Both the position numbers and the translations under genes were made by a program. A stretch of DNA of 64,000 bases from Adineta vaga (taxonomy: Eukaryota > Rotifera), in NCBI GenBank assembly GCA_021613535.1, contig CP075496.1, positions 12,090,001 to 12,154,000 of the forward strand, in the 5' to 3' direction. This document shows positions 36,924 to 48,712 of this stretch, piece after piece. How positions within the stretch are numbered: the first letter of the stretch is position 1; every line of letters begins with the position of its first letter. The notes beneath the pieces were generated by a model, which saw only the letters and a list, made by a program, of their open reading frames with translations, made no database searches and was not told the origin of the DNA.

Positions 36924-37572
36924 AACTAATGTTAACGACAACAAATGAAATATTAATTGGAAAGAATACTTGTGTTTCGTGCCGCAATCTTCTTCTCACC
37001 ATAATGATCATGAAACATTAGACAAAAAATGAAAATTACTAAGGTCATATCATTATCAAACATTTCTAGATTAACAAGTTGTTTATTTACACTATTTTCA
37101 TCATAAAACTTCAATTAAAGATTTCGTATCTATTATATATATAGACTAAATGTTTTGTAACATAAAAGTCTTTCGACTATCTAGAACTTTATTGTGTTTA
37201 GTAGTTGATACATTGCGTTCTACTCGTACGAAACGCGAAAAAGAATTCTTTTATAAATTTATATGTAATCCTCTTCCAACAAGTTTTATGCTCTATTTCC
37301 TACAATTTCCATGTTCATAAAACAAAGTACTTCAGACATATAACATCATTCACCTTGTGATTAATCATCGTAGATATATACGTATAGAAATTCATTAATT
37401 AAAATTCCAGTTTTTTATGCTATTATCAATATTCATTTATCAATCATGCCTTTGTAAATGCTCCTTTTATGGATGAATATATACGTATATATGTCTAATA
37501 TTTGTAAAATTATTCATATTCAACAGTTTGGGTAAGAAATTGTAAGTTTAGAAAATTTTTTTATTTGTGTAA
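36924..37572. other. Intergenic between the transposon remnant and paralogue B
   Basis: AT-rich sequence with no open frame of note. It presumably contains the promoter of the 37573 gene. Confidence 0.5.
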
Positions 37573-38640
37573 ATGGATAAAGTATCATCAGTAAAGTAAG
37601 TCAAGTTTGATATTTGAAAAGGAAAATGCTATATATTTTTATTAGAAATTCTGCATTTGGTGCTGTTGTTGCATTAGGAACATCTGGTGTTGCAGTTCTT
37701 ATTGGTATATTTCTTATAGGAGTGTTAGTAGTATCATTAATTCCTGTTTTCGTATCGGATCAGAGTCAAGAAGCATATGGAGATGGTAAATAAGTTTTAG
37801 TTTCTGGAAAAAAAAGAAAACTAAAATCTTTTCATCTTTTAGTTTATCGAATTTCATCATTAACAATCAAAGCTATATATACTAATGTGTCGGTCAATTT
37901 TACAGGTGGTGCTATTTTAAGTCTTTCAGCTATGTCTCGTATTGTAAAGAATTTCATTTGAAAAGTAAATGTATGTTTTCTATATGAAGATTTTATTTAG
38001 TGTACAGAAATTTTTCGTCAGAAAAATATAAAAGATTTCTATGCATGTGTCGCAACAAATTTTACTGCGTATGGGCCATCGAACGATACAAGTGGTACTA
38101 CAGCTTTACGTCGACGTCGTAATCTTGATGATACTAGTGTCTATCAAATAGGTGATATTTTACTACTTTTTTCAAATACATGTGGAAATAGGCGAGCATT
38201 ATCAAAATGGTATAGCAGATTGGTCGAAGGAGAGAATAGTTCATGTACAGCTCGACGTGCAACTGCTTGTAGATCATTCATTACAACACCAAATAATGGA
38301 TATAATGGTAATCGATGGTTTCCTTTACCAGCTGGCTATTCTCAAGTTATTTATACTAATGGAACTGGATGTGCTTCAATATCTATTAGCAGTATATATA
38401 ATATTGGAACTTCAGCATATCCACTTGTGTATAGTCGATATAATCTTACTCGATCTTCAGGTCTTCTAAGTGAGTTTAACTTCATTTATCCTTTGTTGTC
38501 TTTTTGAAGAAGATAAATTTTCTCATATTTTAGTTGGAGACTGTCGGTATGATTCTATATTATCAAAGGGAAATTTGACAGCTCTGGTTGATGCTACCAT
38601 GAACCCGCCCATATCTCTGTGTACATCTACGATTGGTTGA
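37573..38640 (+). CDS. RRRR-site membrane protein, paralogue B (unknown family)
   Basis: Five exons: 37573-37595, 37646-37785, 37843-37943, 38001-38469, 38534-38640; 279 residues. A tiny first exon encodes MDKVSSVK; the remaining introns repeat the 1, 0, 1 phase order of paralogue A. The transmembrane helix is at about 12-40 (VALGTSGVAVLIGIFLIG). The ectodomain has NxS/T sequons (NVSVNF, NDTS, NLTRS) and more cysteines than A. YGPSNDTSGTTALRRRR puts the arginines at about 125-128, followed by VYQIG as in A (LYSIG). The last exon begins IGDCRYDSILSK and ends STIG, matching the ends of A. I considered an alternative 40-nt intron inside exon 4 (GTGATATT...AATAG at about 38150) and rejected it, because the unspliced frame keeps the Cys and glycosylation pattern. 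Function unknown; probably a rotifer-restricted surface or shed protein. Confidence 0.82.
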
Positions 38641-39519
38641 CTTTTTTTAAATGCGTCGAAATTATTTTTCATTTATTCATTCAAAATTTTATAAACTATT
38701 GGTCTCTTAAAATAACATTCTTTTTTACATATACTATCTCTCTTTTTTACGAACAATTCATACACTATAAAACATTAACTATAAACATTTTCTTCTAAAT
38801 AAACGTTTTTTTTTCCGAATATTAAATTCATTTTTGCATATGAAATAAATCATTAGATCAACTTCATTAATGATTACATTAGTTGACAACCATCAGTCAT
38901 ATTTTATTGAGAAAAAAGAACTTCCGAAGGATTCTATAATTAAGAACATCTTGAACTGCTATTTAATGTTGTAGATTTTGCTCAAGGCACTATGACAATC
39001 GTTTAAAAAAAAATATTATATATGTACTTTTACACGATTTTATGTATAGATCATTAATTATTGTCAAGAACAGATGTAATAATTGATTTTTATCATATAC
39101 ATTTAATATTCGCTATCCTCACAGTACAATTGTCATTGTTTTTGTCAAAGATCGTCCATTCAAACAGATAGTTTCAACAACGTCTAGAATATTAATTCAT
39201 TCACATGATAAAATTTTTGACGAAAAAAGACATTGTGTAGATAATAAAAAGTCGGATCTTACTTTTTATCTCGTGTACGTATCTCAACATATGTAAGAAT
39301 TACAAATCATTGTTTTTTTGTTAGTTAAGATAAATAGCTTTTACCGTCGTTCTTTCTCTTCATTTCAATATTGACACGATCAATTAATTCCTGTCATTTT
39401 TAAATGAACACTTCTAACTAAAAAAAAGATGGAAATCCGTTTTTTTTTCTTTACCTTCTATTCTTATTTTTACACATGTCATTTTCTTTTTCTGTTCACT
39501 TTAAAAAGAATTACATCGA
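38641..39519. other. Intergenic, no supportable gene
   Basis: 3' flank of paralogue B and 5' flank of the small membrane-protein gene; AT-rich, with homopolymer runs and no coding pattern. Confidence 0.5.
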
Positions 39520-39783
39520 ATGGGAGAGCGAGTAAATCAAGACTTGATTGTTCCTTATGCATCTTATATTACATTGGGTGTCGTTGCACTTATCATTATT
39601 TCAATGATCTTATTCAAACTTGCAGCAAGAGATAATAGGTTTTTATCGAATTCGGAATTATATATTTATTCTGCACCTGATCCTCCTCCACGAAAAAATG
39701 TTGCTAAAAATAAACCACGTGTAAATACATTTCTCTCGCCTAAACCTACACCACCGGTTGATAGTGTTGCATCTTTGGAATGA
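39520..39783 (+). CDS. Small single-pass membrane protein, 87 residues
   Basis: A single exon from ATG 39520 to TGA 39783. Residues 1-12 are polar, one transmembrane helix follows (about 13-34, YITLGVVALIIISMILF), then a basic stretch (KLAARDNR) and a Pro-rich cytosol-like tail (SAPDPPPRKN, KPTPPVDS). Positive residues directly after the helix suggest N-out/C-in topology. An AATAAA-type signal lies about 55 bp downstream near 39838. It is not related to the two RRRR paralogues beyond having one helix. No family is recognised; composition and the clean start and stop favour a real gene. Confidence 0.6.
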   Translation: MGERVNQDLIVPYASYITLGVVALIIISMILFKLAARDNRFLSNSELYIYSAPDPPPRKNVAKNKPRVNTFLSPKPTPPVDSVASLE

Positions 39784-40089
39784 ATTAACACTTTTCTGTA
39801 TTGCTTCATTTATTTTGCTTGAAATAGTAAATTCAAAATAAAAGCTATGTCTATGATAATGATTTTCTTTCTTTCCCAGCTATAAAATATTTCTAGTATT
39901 TAAGAAAAGCGGTATTTTTTTTTCTATGTGCATTTTATCTGCTAACAAACTTGTTGAAATACGTCACACGATGTTGATAATACAGAATGAAAAGAAAAAT
40001 GCCTTGTCATCGTTACACCGCGTCAAGGGTATATATATATGTGTGTGTGTTACACGCGGACTGCTTGTTTTTAATATAATAAACAATCA

Positions 40090-41201
40090 ATGGCAGACAC
40101 AAAAAATCCCGTAACAAATGTAAAGGGTGAATTCATTCGTAGTGGTAAGAATGATATTTTCATTTATTTATATATATTTGTTTGATTTAAGTATCAAGTT
40201 TTCGCAACTGGATTAAAGATGATTCATCTGCGGAATATCAGCCAGAAGCTAATCGTTATCATCTCTATGTAGCCTTAGCTTGTCCTTGGGTAAACTTTAT
40301 TCTTTTCTTATCGTTTCTTTTTCTATAAAAATCGTTTTATTTTAGGCTCATCGAACACTTACAGTATTGAAATTAAAAGGACTCGATCATGTTATATCAT
40401 ATTCAGTAGTTGATAGTTTACTTGAATTTGAAAAAGGTTGCGGTTGGGCATTTGGAGAGAAATATCCTGATCCACATCATCCAAAATTTACTCATTTAAA
40501 AGATGTTTATAAGTTAAATGAATCGGATTATAATGGACGTGTCACTGTACCCGTACTTTTCGACCTTAAAGTAAGAAAATCCTCAACTTTAATATTACAT
40601 CATATCTACTGATAATCATTGATCTATTTCAGACACAAAAAATAGTCAACAACGAATCTTCTGAAATTATTCGAATGCTCAATTCTGAATTCAATAAATT
40701 CGCTCGTCATGCAAATTTAGATCTCTATCCTGAATCTTTACGTTCACGTATTGATGAACTTAATGAACAAGTCTATCCCAAATTAAACAATGGCGTATAT
40801 CGAGCTGGCTTTGCTAAATCTCAAGAAGCTTATGATGCTGCATATGAAGATGTTTTTTCAATGTTAGACATTCTTGAAAGTATCCTTTCTAAACAACGTT
40901 ATCTTATTGATAATAAACAAATTACCGAAGCAGATGTACGTGCATGGACAACATTATTACGATTTGATCCAGTTTATTTCACACATTTTAAATGTAATAA
41001 GAAAATGATTTCCAAAGATTATCCAAATCTATTCGGATTTGTACGAGAAATTTATCAGATCAATGGAGTTAAAGATACAGTTAATTTGAGGAAATTAAAA
41101 AGCATTATTTTGCTTCACATTTGATGATTAATCCAAATGGAATTATTCCACATGGACCAGAAATTAATTACGATTTACCACATGGAAGAGATCATTTTTA
41201 A
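40090..41201 (+). CDS. Xi-class glutathione transferase (S-glutathionyl-hydroquinone reductase)
   Basis: Four exons: 40090-40144, 40192-40289, 40346-40570, 40633-41201; about 315 residues if one frame break is ignored. Xi-class enzymes reduce glutathionyl-hydroquinones with a catalytic cysteine, releasing hydroquinone and GSSG. Signature text: RYHLYVALACPWAHR with the catalytic Cys at about 49, the VPVLFDLK strand, IVNNESSEIIRML, IDELNEQVYPKLNNGVYRAGFA, ITEADVRAWTTLLRFD, HYFASH and INPNGIIPHGPE near the C-terminus. The frame changes once near 41090: VKDTVNL is in one frame and EIKKHYFASH in the next, with no room for an intron, so one base appears to be missing. Confident on family. Confidence 0.93.
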
Positions 41202-41647
41202 TAAACAAACATTTTTCTTTTCGAAATAAATTCAAACATTTTGCTAATCCTTTGAATATACATAGTTGAAAGATAAAAGAAATTTCTATGATATAAAAAG
41301 TTAAATTATTGAGAATCATTTATTACAGAGTATTCGTTATGAAAATCAATGTTGCTTGATCGACCATGTTTAACGTATATACTTTAAAATTCCTATTCTA
41401 TTCATTTAGTATTCTAATAGAGAAATTCCGAACTAATCATTGAAATCAATTCTTTCCTGTTCTAATTTGTTTCTTTCGCACAATTTTGCTAGAACTACTT
41501 TTTCTTTCATTCTTTTATATCGATATTCTAAAGTTTACATCCGAAATAGAAAAAAGGGGTCATTTCTTCTATTCCTTCCGTTTTCTTTTTCTTTTGTCAT
41601 TATACATTAACATTATAACTTCAAAATCGTATTCGTTACAGCTGCTA

Positions 41648-41671
41648 CTCTCTCTCTCTCTCTCTCTCTCT
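41648..41671. repeat. (CT)n microsatellite
   Basis: A pure CT run about 55 bp upstream of the MAP1 start codon, in a pyrimidine-rich leader. It parallels the (CT)n run upstream of the 14601 gene. Confidence 0.9.
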
Positions 41672-41725
41672 TTTCATTCAGCATCCGTTCTATTCTTCTA
41701 ACACATCGATCAAATATCAATACCA

Positions 41726-44700
41726 ATGAATAAGAATAGACAACATACAAAACCAACTGTGGGTTTACTATTAATAGTTGGAGAAATAATATCAAATGAA
41801 CAACGTGATGAAATATGCCTATGTCTTCAAAATGTATTTCAACAAATTAATGGTGAAAAATATCGTGAAATTAATGATTTATTCAATAATTTAATTCATG
41901 AAAATGAATTTCAAATAGGTTTTTCTCATTATCTATTTTCTAATTTCTTCAATTTAACCTATTTCTTTGAACAATAGATTCTCAATATCGACAAATAGCT
42001 AATACAGAAAATGGTTCAACAGCTGGATTTCTCTATCGTCCAAATTTTCATACATTATTAAATGTATTCAATGATTTATTTCATACATGTTATCATGTTT
42101 GTATTATCTTTTGTGGTAAAACTCATTTTCATTTTTAAAATATTTCTCTTGACAAATAACTGATGTAATCTAGGACAACAGGTCGATTCGAATGGAGCGT
42201 TGATATTAACAGATTCCATATTTACTTCGGAGAATTTCTATAGTCTATTTGAAGAAAATACGAATTATGTTTTACAAGATTTACAAATCGTTTTACCATA
42301 TGTTTCGAATCAATGGATAAAATTATCGAATAAATATTTACAAAAACATTTGGAACATGTTAACATTCAAGATTTATCGAATGAAATTCATGAAGAGAAT
42401 GCATTTGGTCAACAATTTTACGAAAGATTAATTCAAATTTTACATAACGATTCAATTAATTTTGATATTTATTCGAAATTAATTCCTCGAACTGATTCAG
42501 GAACAAGTAAAAGTACCAAAAAAAATGATTTTATCAATGAAAATAAATTCATCGTCTTCTTCTAGTCGCTTTTGATGAACCTAATCTTTACATATTCTAT
42601 GGTCAACAAGGTGAAGTATCTCTTTTTGGTATTCGTGGATTTGTTGTTCTAATCAATGGTGGTTACAGGTAAAAGTTTTCCTTGAAAAATTTCTTTGACA
42701 ATTATTTATCTTCTGTTAGTCGTTTACCTACGTATTGGAATTTAATTCGAGGTTTACAAACAATTGATGCATGTATTTTAACACATTTTGATTATGATGT
42801 TTTTCCGGGTTTACAAACATTAGTTCATCGAAAACAAGCATTGCCATCACATGATGAACAATTATGTAAACCAGATATAGGTGCAATTTTTCTTAATCAT
42901 ACTCAACGAATAAAACTACAATCAACATCTGTATCGAAATCATCATCAAGTAGTAAATTATTACTGAATTTAACAGAAGATATCGATCGGTTTCTAAATT
43001 CTACAAAACAATTGAATATTGATGCGTTTAATTTAATTAAACCAATCATATTGAATAAATCAAATATTGAACCAATTAATCTTTATAGAAAAATTGCATT
43101 TGGATCGTTGGATTTGTATGTTTTACATCCTTCGAATTCAACATCGGATGATGAAAAACTTATTACAAATTTACAGAAAGTAATCATCAATTTGTGAAAT
43201 TCATAAAAACTTCATTGATTCAATCTTCAGATTCCAATTCGTGATCAACAAATTCCATCTTCTGCCATTCCACATCATCATTGGTATTCATCGTGTTTAT
43301 TACTTGTTTGGACACCCGCTACTAAATCGAAGAAGGATAGTTTAGTACGAATTTTATACACAGGTGCTTGTCCTCAAACACTTGTTTTCGAAGCGTTAGA
43401 TAGAGTTCGACATCTGGAATTTTTACATGCTTCTCAACAACAGATGAAACGAACAAGTAATAGTAAAACAACATCGGCTTCTCACACGAACACAAGTGTT
43501 AAACATACATTACAAAAACCTAAAGTATCTCCTCCTGTCACGAATCGAACAGGGTCAGCAATAGGTCAAAATAAAACAACAAAAGCTCCATTACGATCAA
43601 ATCTTTCAAAACCAAAAGTAACACAAATAACACCAACAAAACCTACCACTATCAATTCGAAAAAACCAACATCAACTTCAACTGTAAAGAAAGTAATCAG
43701 TCTCATAAAATACTTTTCATCACATACACTTTTATCTTCTATTCATAGACAACTCCTTCTTCAAAAACCAATGCTAGTACTCGATCGATCAGTAAAGAGA
43801 AAAAAGTGTCAAAATCGAATGGGCCTATTTCGAAAACTTCTAGTACTACAAAACAAGCTAAATCTCAATCTTCAAAACTTAGATCTACAGCTGATCAAAA
43901 ATCAAAGGCAAAAACTGAAGTTAAACCGAAGAAAGAACTGGATATCGTTCCTGTTCAAGAACAAACATTAGAAAGTGAACATGAACATGTCGAAGTTTTA
44001 GAAACTGAGAACGATGCACCTCCATCAATACCAGATATTCAAGATGACGATGGAGAACAAAAATTTGAAATTGAAAATAATCAAGAAGAAAATTCAATTA
44101 TCGAAAATGAACATTTACAAAACTTGGAAATAGAGCATGATGATGAACAAATTTTAGAAAGTCAAACAAACGATTACGAAGAATTCGATGATAATGAACA
44201 ACAATTTCCCAATGATAATGAATTCAATGGAAATAATGAAATAGAAGATGATATTCAAAGACCTGATTCCATCTCATTAACAACTGATCAGAATGAGACA
44301 TTTATTCAAAGCAATTCTGCATCGCCAATGAATGAAATAACTTCACAAATAAGTCCACGTGATCCAATGACAACAAGTTTTATTGATGGAACATCTGATA
44401 TGGAAAATCCATTCGATGAAAAATTTGATGAAGATGATGAAATCGAAGTTATTCATCATGATATACCAGCATCACCAAAATCTTCAATGCCATCCATTGA
44501 AGATATCGATCCACAAGGTTTACCAATCGAAAAGAATCTTTCCTCAAAACCTTTGCCATCTAGAAAACTTAACAACGGCACCAATCGGTAAGTTTTATTG
44601 TCAAGAAATTAGTAAAGAAAATTGTGCATCTTTTATTCAAATATTCTATCTAGTACGAATGGATCTTCATCATCATCATCATCAACCCGTCAATCGAAAC

Positions 44701-45138
44701 AGATATCAAGTTCAATATTCAATGTTGATGTTGCATATATACCTTATCATGGTAATGAACATTACGTTAATAGCGAATTCTTTCGTCGAATACGTGCTCG
44801 TTATTACATACTAAATGCCGTACAAATTAGTCATCATACATTGGAATCATTGCTCAATGGAATACAACAATGGAATAAAAAGGATCATGCATTGGTAAAT
44901 ATACAATTGTGTTACGTTTAGACTTTGAAATATTTGATTGATTTTAATTTAGATCACTCTAGTTCCAACATTTGATAATGAACAATTACGGCAGTTTTTC
45001 GTTCTTAATAAAAATCGTTTAGCTGAACTGAATATAAATATTCTTCCTGCATCATCACGATGTAATGTTCAATATGATAATGAAGGTTCACCTGCACAAT
45101 TGTTACGTTTTAGTCCATCTATTGATACAAATGAATGA
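41726..45138 (+). CDS. MAP1: Microtubule-associated protein 1 family (MAP1/futsch)
   Basis: Nine exons: 41726-41918, 41978-42115, 42174-42506, 42566-42668, 42720-43179, 43231-43692, 43749-44587, 44654-44894, 44953-45138; 984 residues, phases consistent. MAP1 proteins bind and stabilise axonal and spindle microtubules through an N-terminal heavy-chain region and a C-terminal light chain. Seen: the metallo-beta-lactamase-like N-terminal module (LLLIVGEIISNEQR, SLFGIRGFVVLINGG, ACILTHFDYDVFPGLQTL); a basic Lys/Ser/Thr-rich microtubule-binding-like stretch (about 560-690, KKxxS-type repeats); an acidic Glu/Asp/Asn-rich segment (about 700-850); and a conserved C-terminal domain (VDVAYIPYHGNEHYVNSEFFRRIRARYY, ITLVPTFDNEQLRQFF). 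At under 1000 residues it is much shorter than MAP1A/B or futsch and nearer MAP1S in size: the long repeat region is absent. Confidence 0.93.
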
Positions 45139-47084
45139 TAGACTTCTTTTGTTTTTTATTCTTTGTAATAGTTAGTTATCATTCACTTCAATGACTGTAC
45201 GAAATGAAACTGATCGAATTCTTGGTACATTACCAGATTTTTATATGATTTTGTTGGCATGTTTCTCTTTGTTTTCCTCCTATTCTTTTTATGCGTTGAA
45301 AACTTGTAGAGCAGAAATATTTGATTTGTTTTTTTCTTTGTTTTCAAAATAAAATTGAATACATCAATAAATGTTTACAAGATTATAATAGCATCAAATT
45401 TATTACGTGCTAAATTATTCGATTTCAAATACTCCTATTGGTTATTCTCAATTTATGTCGTGCAATAAAAGGTGTGATGTGAGCAAATGAAGGGAAAAAA
45501 AGTTCTAATGAATGTGTAAAAAAACATATATTATTTATTTCTTATGTAATGGTTCGTTGATGAACTTTTTATTTACCTACAAAAGAACGTCATAATATGA
45601 TTTTTGTTTATTTATAACTAAATCATTTTGCATATACATTTTCCTATGTATGTATTCTTTTTTTATTATTGCGATATATGATCAACGTATACACCGACCG
45701 ACTAATCAGATCTAAGAAGAGAAATTTTCTGTTGTCACAGAACGAAATAAATTAAGTTTAGACGACATGACAATCTATGTGATAAAGAGAAATTTGAAAA
45801 GAAATAGAACTGAACGTGTGCTGTAAGGAATAATCTCTCAAATTGAGTCGATTTACTGAAAATTTATTCATCAGATAGACATGCCGTGAATACTAATATG
45901 AGTTTCATCGACGTTTTTTTTTCTCACTGCACATATAAATATTTATGTACTGATGCATATACATCAGTAAAATTGTATATTATAACCTTCGATTATTATC
46001 ATCGATACGTGAGTAAATCTAGGAACATTGAAATTTTAAAAAAATTAGTAATAAAATGATATTCACAATAATAATCGTGAGGGCAGAGATGGTAAACTAT
46101 TTACGCAAAGAATATCCTTTTGTGAAGTCTATTAAATTCAAGGTTTTTGCAGGTGTATCAGTATGTATCAATTCTTCATGAGTGCGTAACGATTTCAAAG
46201 AATATGAGAAGAAAATTTGAGAGTATATGTTATCACTAATTCATCAACCATGCATATCTTTTGAAATATTTTGATACGTGATATCATTTTTGGATGTCTT
46301 TCTTTTTAATATAGTTGTCTTTCATTCAGGTATATACAGGATGTGTATCTTTGTTTCTGATGCGTAGAGTTCTATTCAATGTGTTGTATACACATCCCTG
46401 TTCCGGATGAATGCATCTTCTGCATATATGTAAAATGATTCTTAATTGACATTTATTGCATTTGAATATGTTTTATACGTTAGTTTTGAATATATTTTGC
46501 TGCTACAGGAATACATTAATATCACCGCTCTTCGACTAGAAATGTCAATATATTAGTATTGGATGTTCATATTTGTGAAACATATGTGTTTCAGTTAACA
46601 CTAATTTATCAGTATGCAACACAAGATTTTAGCAAATATTTCACACATGTTATTATATTTATTCAGTTACTGTTCATGATAATATGACTTACGGCAGCAA
46701 TCTTTGTATCGAATAGTTCATTGATGTCATGTGTAATATTGAAGATTATTTTTTTTGTGTATTATACATTTCCCAGACTGTTTGTAAAACATATATTTAT
46801 ATACGATTTGAATTTTTACAGTCCGTTCTAATCAATAATAGCCACATGTACACAAGACTAAAAAAGCTGAAGTTTTTTTTACATCTCGTCCTGTTAAAAT
46901 CTAAAAGGATATAATTAACCGACTATGTAAATGCTTACATTTTAGATTTCTTCATTTCAATATATTCAATTTATAATAGTGTCTGCATAGCGATCAGAAG
47001 AAATTCTATTTCTACAGCTTCATTATATGGCAAATCGATTTTATAAAAAATTTAAGTCCTTGAGAGCTTTCAATATCGATCTGA
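45139..47084. other. Intergenic, no supportable gene
   Basis: AT-rich, 1.9 kb. An AATAAA-type signal near 45350 may serve MAP1. The frame at 46729-46914 is short and unlike a protein. Nothing else was identified. Confidence 0.55.
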
Positions 47085-48303
47085 ATGCATCATGCTCGAT
47101 ATCGTTGGTATTCTCTTGGCGTTATTCTGTGTATTGTTATTATTATTGGTGTAAATTTTCGTCAAACTCAAAATCAAATTGTAGAAATCGACAAACCAAC
47201 TTCTTCTTCTTCTTCTTCTTCTTCATGCAATATATCAATGACTGAAAGTGATCAATTTATATGTGAATCAGATAAAAAATGGTTAGAACGACGAAAATTT
47301 TATTTAAATCAACATGAAGAAAACATTTTCACAATGAATGAATATGAAAATTATTTTCGTAAAAATTGGTTTCCTGACTTTCAATGTTCGAATGAAAAAC
47401 TCATTGGTCAAGGTGATGGTGGCAAATGGGTACGAGCAATATATAGAAATTAGTTTTTATTGAGTAAAAACAGAAATCTTTCTTCTATAAATATTCTAAT
47501 TATCCGAAGATTAGTAAGACACTAAACATGATAATTTATGAAGGTGAATCATGTGGATATCGTTGTTTCTATTAAACTTCGAGGGCATTCAATAAGAGTG
47601 ACGTACTCAGAGACTATTGAATTCAAAGTGAGATCCTTGATGTTCACTTAAACGGAAGCATATTTTCAAGGTAAATAATACAAATCGTTGTTTTCTTTCT
47701 TATTTAGGCATGTAATATTGAACGTTTAAAATCGAAATCATCATGCCTAATTTATTCGATGGGCTCACAAGGAGATTTTAGTTTTGAACGACATGCACAT
47801 GAACTTTTACCTCATTGTTCAATTCATACTGTAGATATGCGATTGTATGAATGTCCAAAAGAATATTGTACTTTTCATCAAGCTCGATTGGGTGATGGAC
47901 AAAATGGATCGATTTCTTTACGACAATTAATGACACAATTGAATCAAACAAATTCCGAAATTGATATTTTAAAAATTGATATTGAATATGGTGAATATTC
48001 ATTTCTTCATTCCTTCTTTTCTAACAACGACATCAATCGAAAATTACAACCTGTTTATATTCGACAGATTTTAATTGTAAGATGAAAAAATTGAAAACTT
48101 TCCAATATTTTTCATAAGGAATTATTTTTTAGGAAATTCATCTTGATCGAACACGCATTTTAGAAACAAATTCATTGTTTCATCTATTAAATTCTCAAAA
48201 TTATGTTCTTTTTCACAAAGAACTTAATCCAGGTTTTCCATATTATGCGTGTGAATATGCTCTTCTAAAGCTTAATAGAGCTTTCTTTCGAGGTTATTCC
48301 TAA
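47085..48303 (+). CDS. METTL24-like type II membrane methyltransferase-domain protein
   Basis: Three exons: 47085-47429, 47708-48076, 48133-48303; 294 residues, all phase-0 junctions. A short basic N-terminus (MHHARYRW) precedes one helix (about 11-24, LGVILCIVIIIGV), then a polyserine run from a (CTT)n tract, then the domain. The domain has CSNEKLIGQGDGGKW (spanning the first junction to ACNIER), IYSMGSQGDFSFERHAHELLP, IHTVDMRLYECP, SEIDILKIDIEYGEYSFL, QILEIHLDR and YYACEYALLKL. This matches the Methyltransf_22 family (METTL24 and many nematode/rotifer copies), which has SAM-binding-like features but no defined substrate. The domain probably lies in the secretory lumen. The first intron is 278 nt, five times the local norm. 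Confidence 0.85.
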
Positions 48304-48598
48304 TCGTTATATTAGTTTTCATCAATACAATTCTGTTTTCTAAATATCTAATAAAAAGAAATACTTAGGTGAGTTTTAAATAGAACATGATACGATATTT
48401 CTTTATACGTAGACAGCGTAGAAATATTTATCCTCATGATAGTTGTGGGTACATATTATCATATCCATTAATTTCGATGTTCCATGTACCTGTAACTTTC
48501 CTCATTTCTTATGTCGAATTGACTTGATCTAGAAATCTCACTACCGTTTTCAAGCATTTTATTTTTGGAACAAAACAAAGGAAGCAAAAAGAAAAACG

Positions 48599-48624
48599 AT
48601 AATAATAATAATAATAATAATAAT
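48599..48624. repeat. (AAT)n microsatellite
   Basis: A trinucleotide run in the 3' flank between the convergent METTL24-like and nuclear-receptor genes. Confidence 0.85.
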
Positions 48625-48712
48625 AGTAATCAAAGGAATAGAAATAAAAATCATCCTGTTCGTCGATAAACAAAATTTTAAAGATAATGTATGTATACAA
48701 ATATGTATAGAA

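Noticed and set aside
38152-38469. 105-codon frame overlapping paralogue B exon 4
   Set aside because: It would require splicing a 40-nt intron and loses the Cys/sequon pattern; the other frame matches paralogue A.
44383-44814. Met/His-rich 143-codon frame
   Set aside because: Shifted shadow of MAP1 coding sequence.
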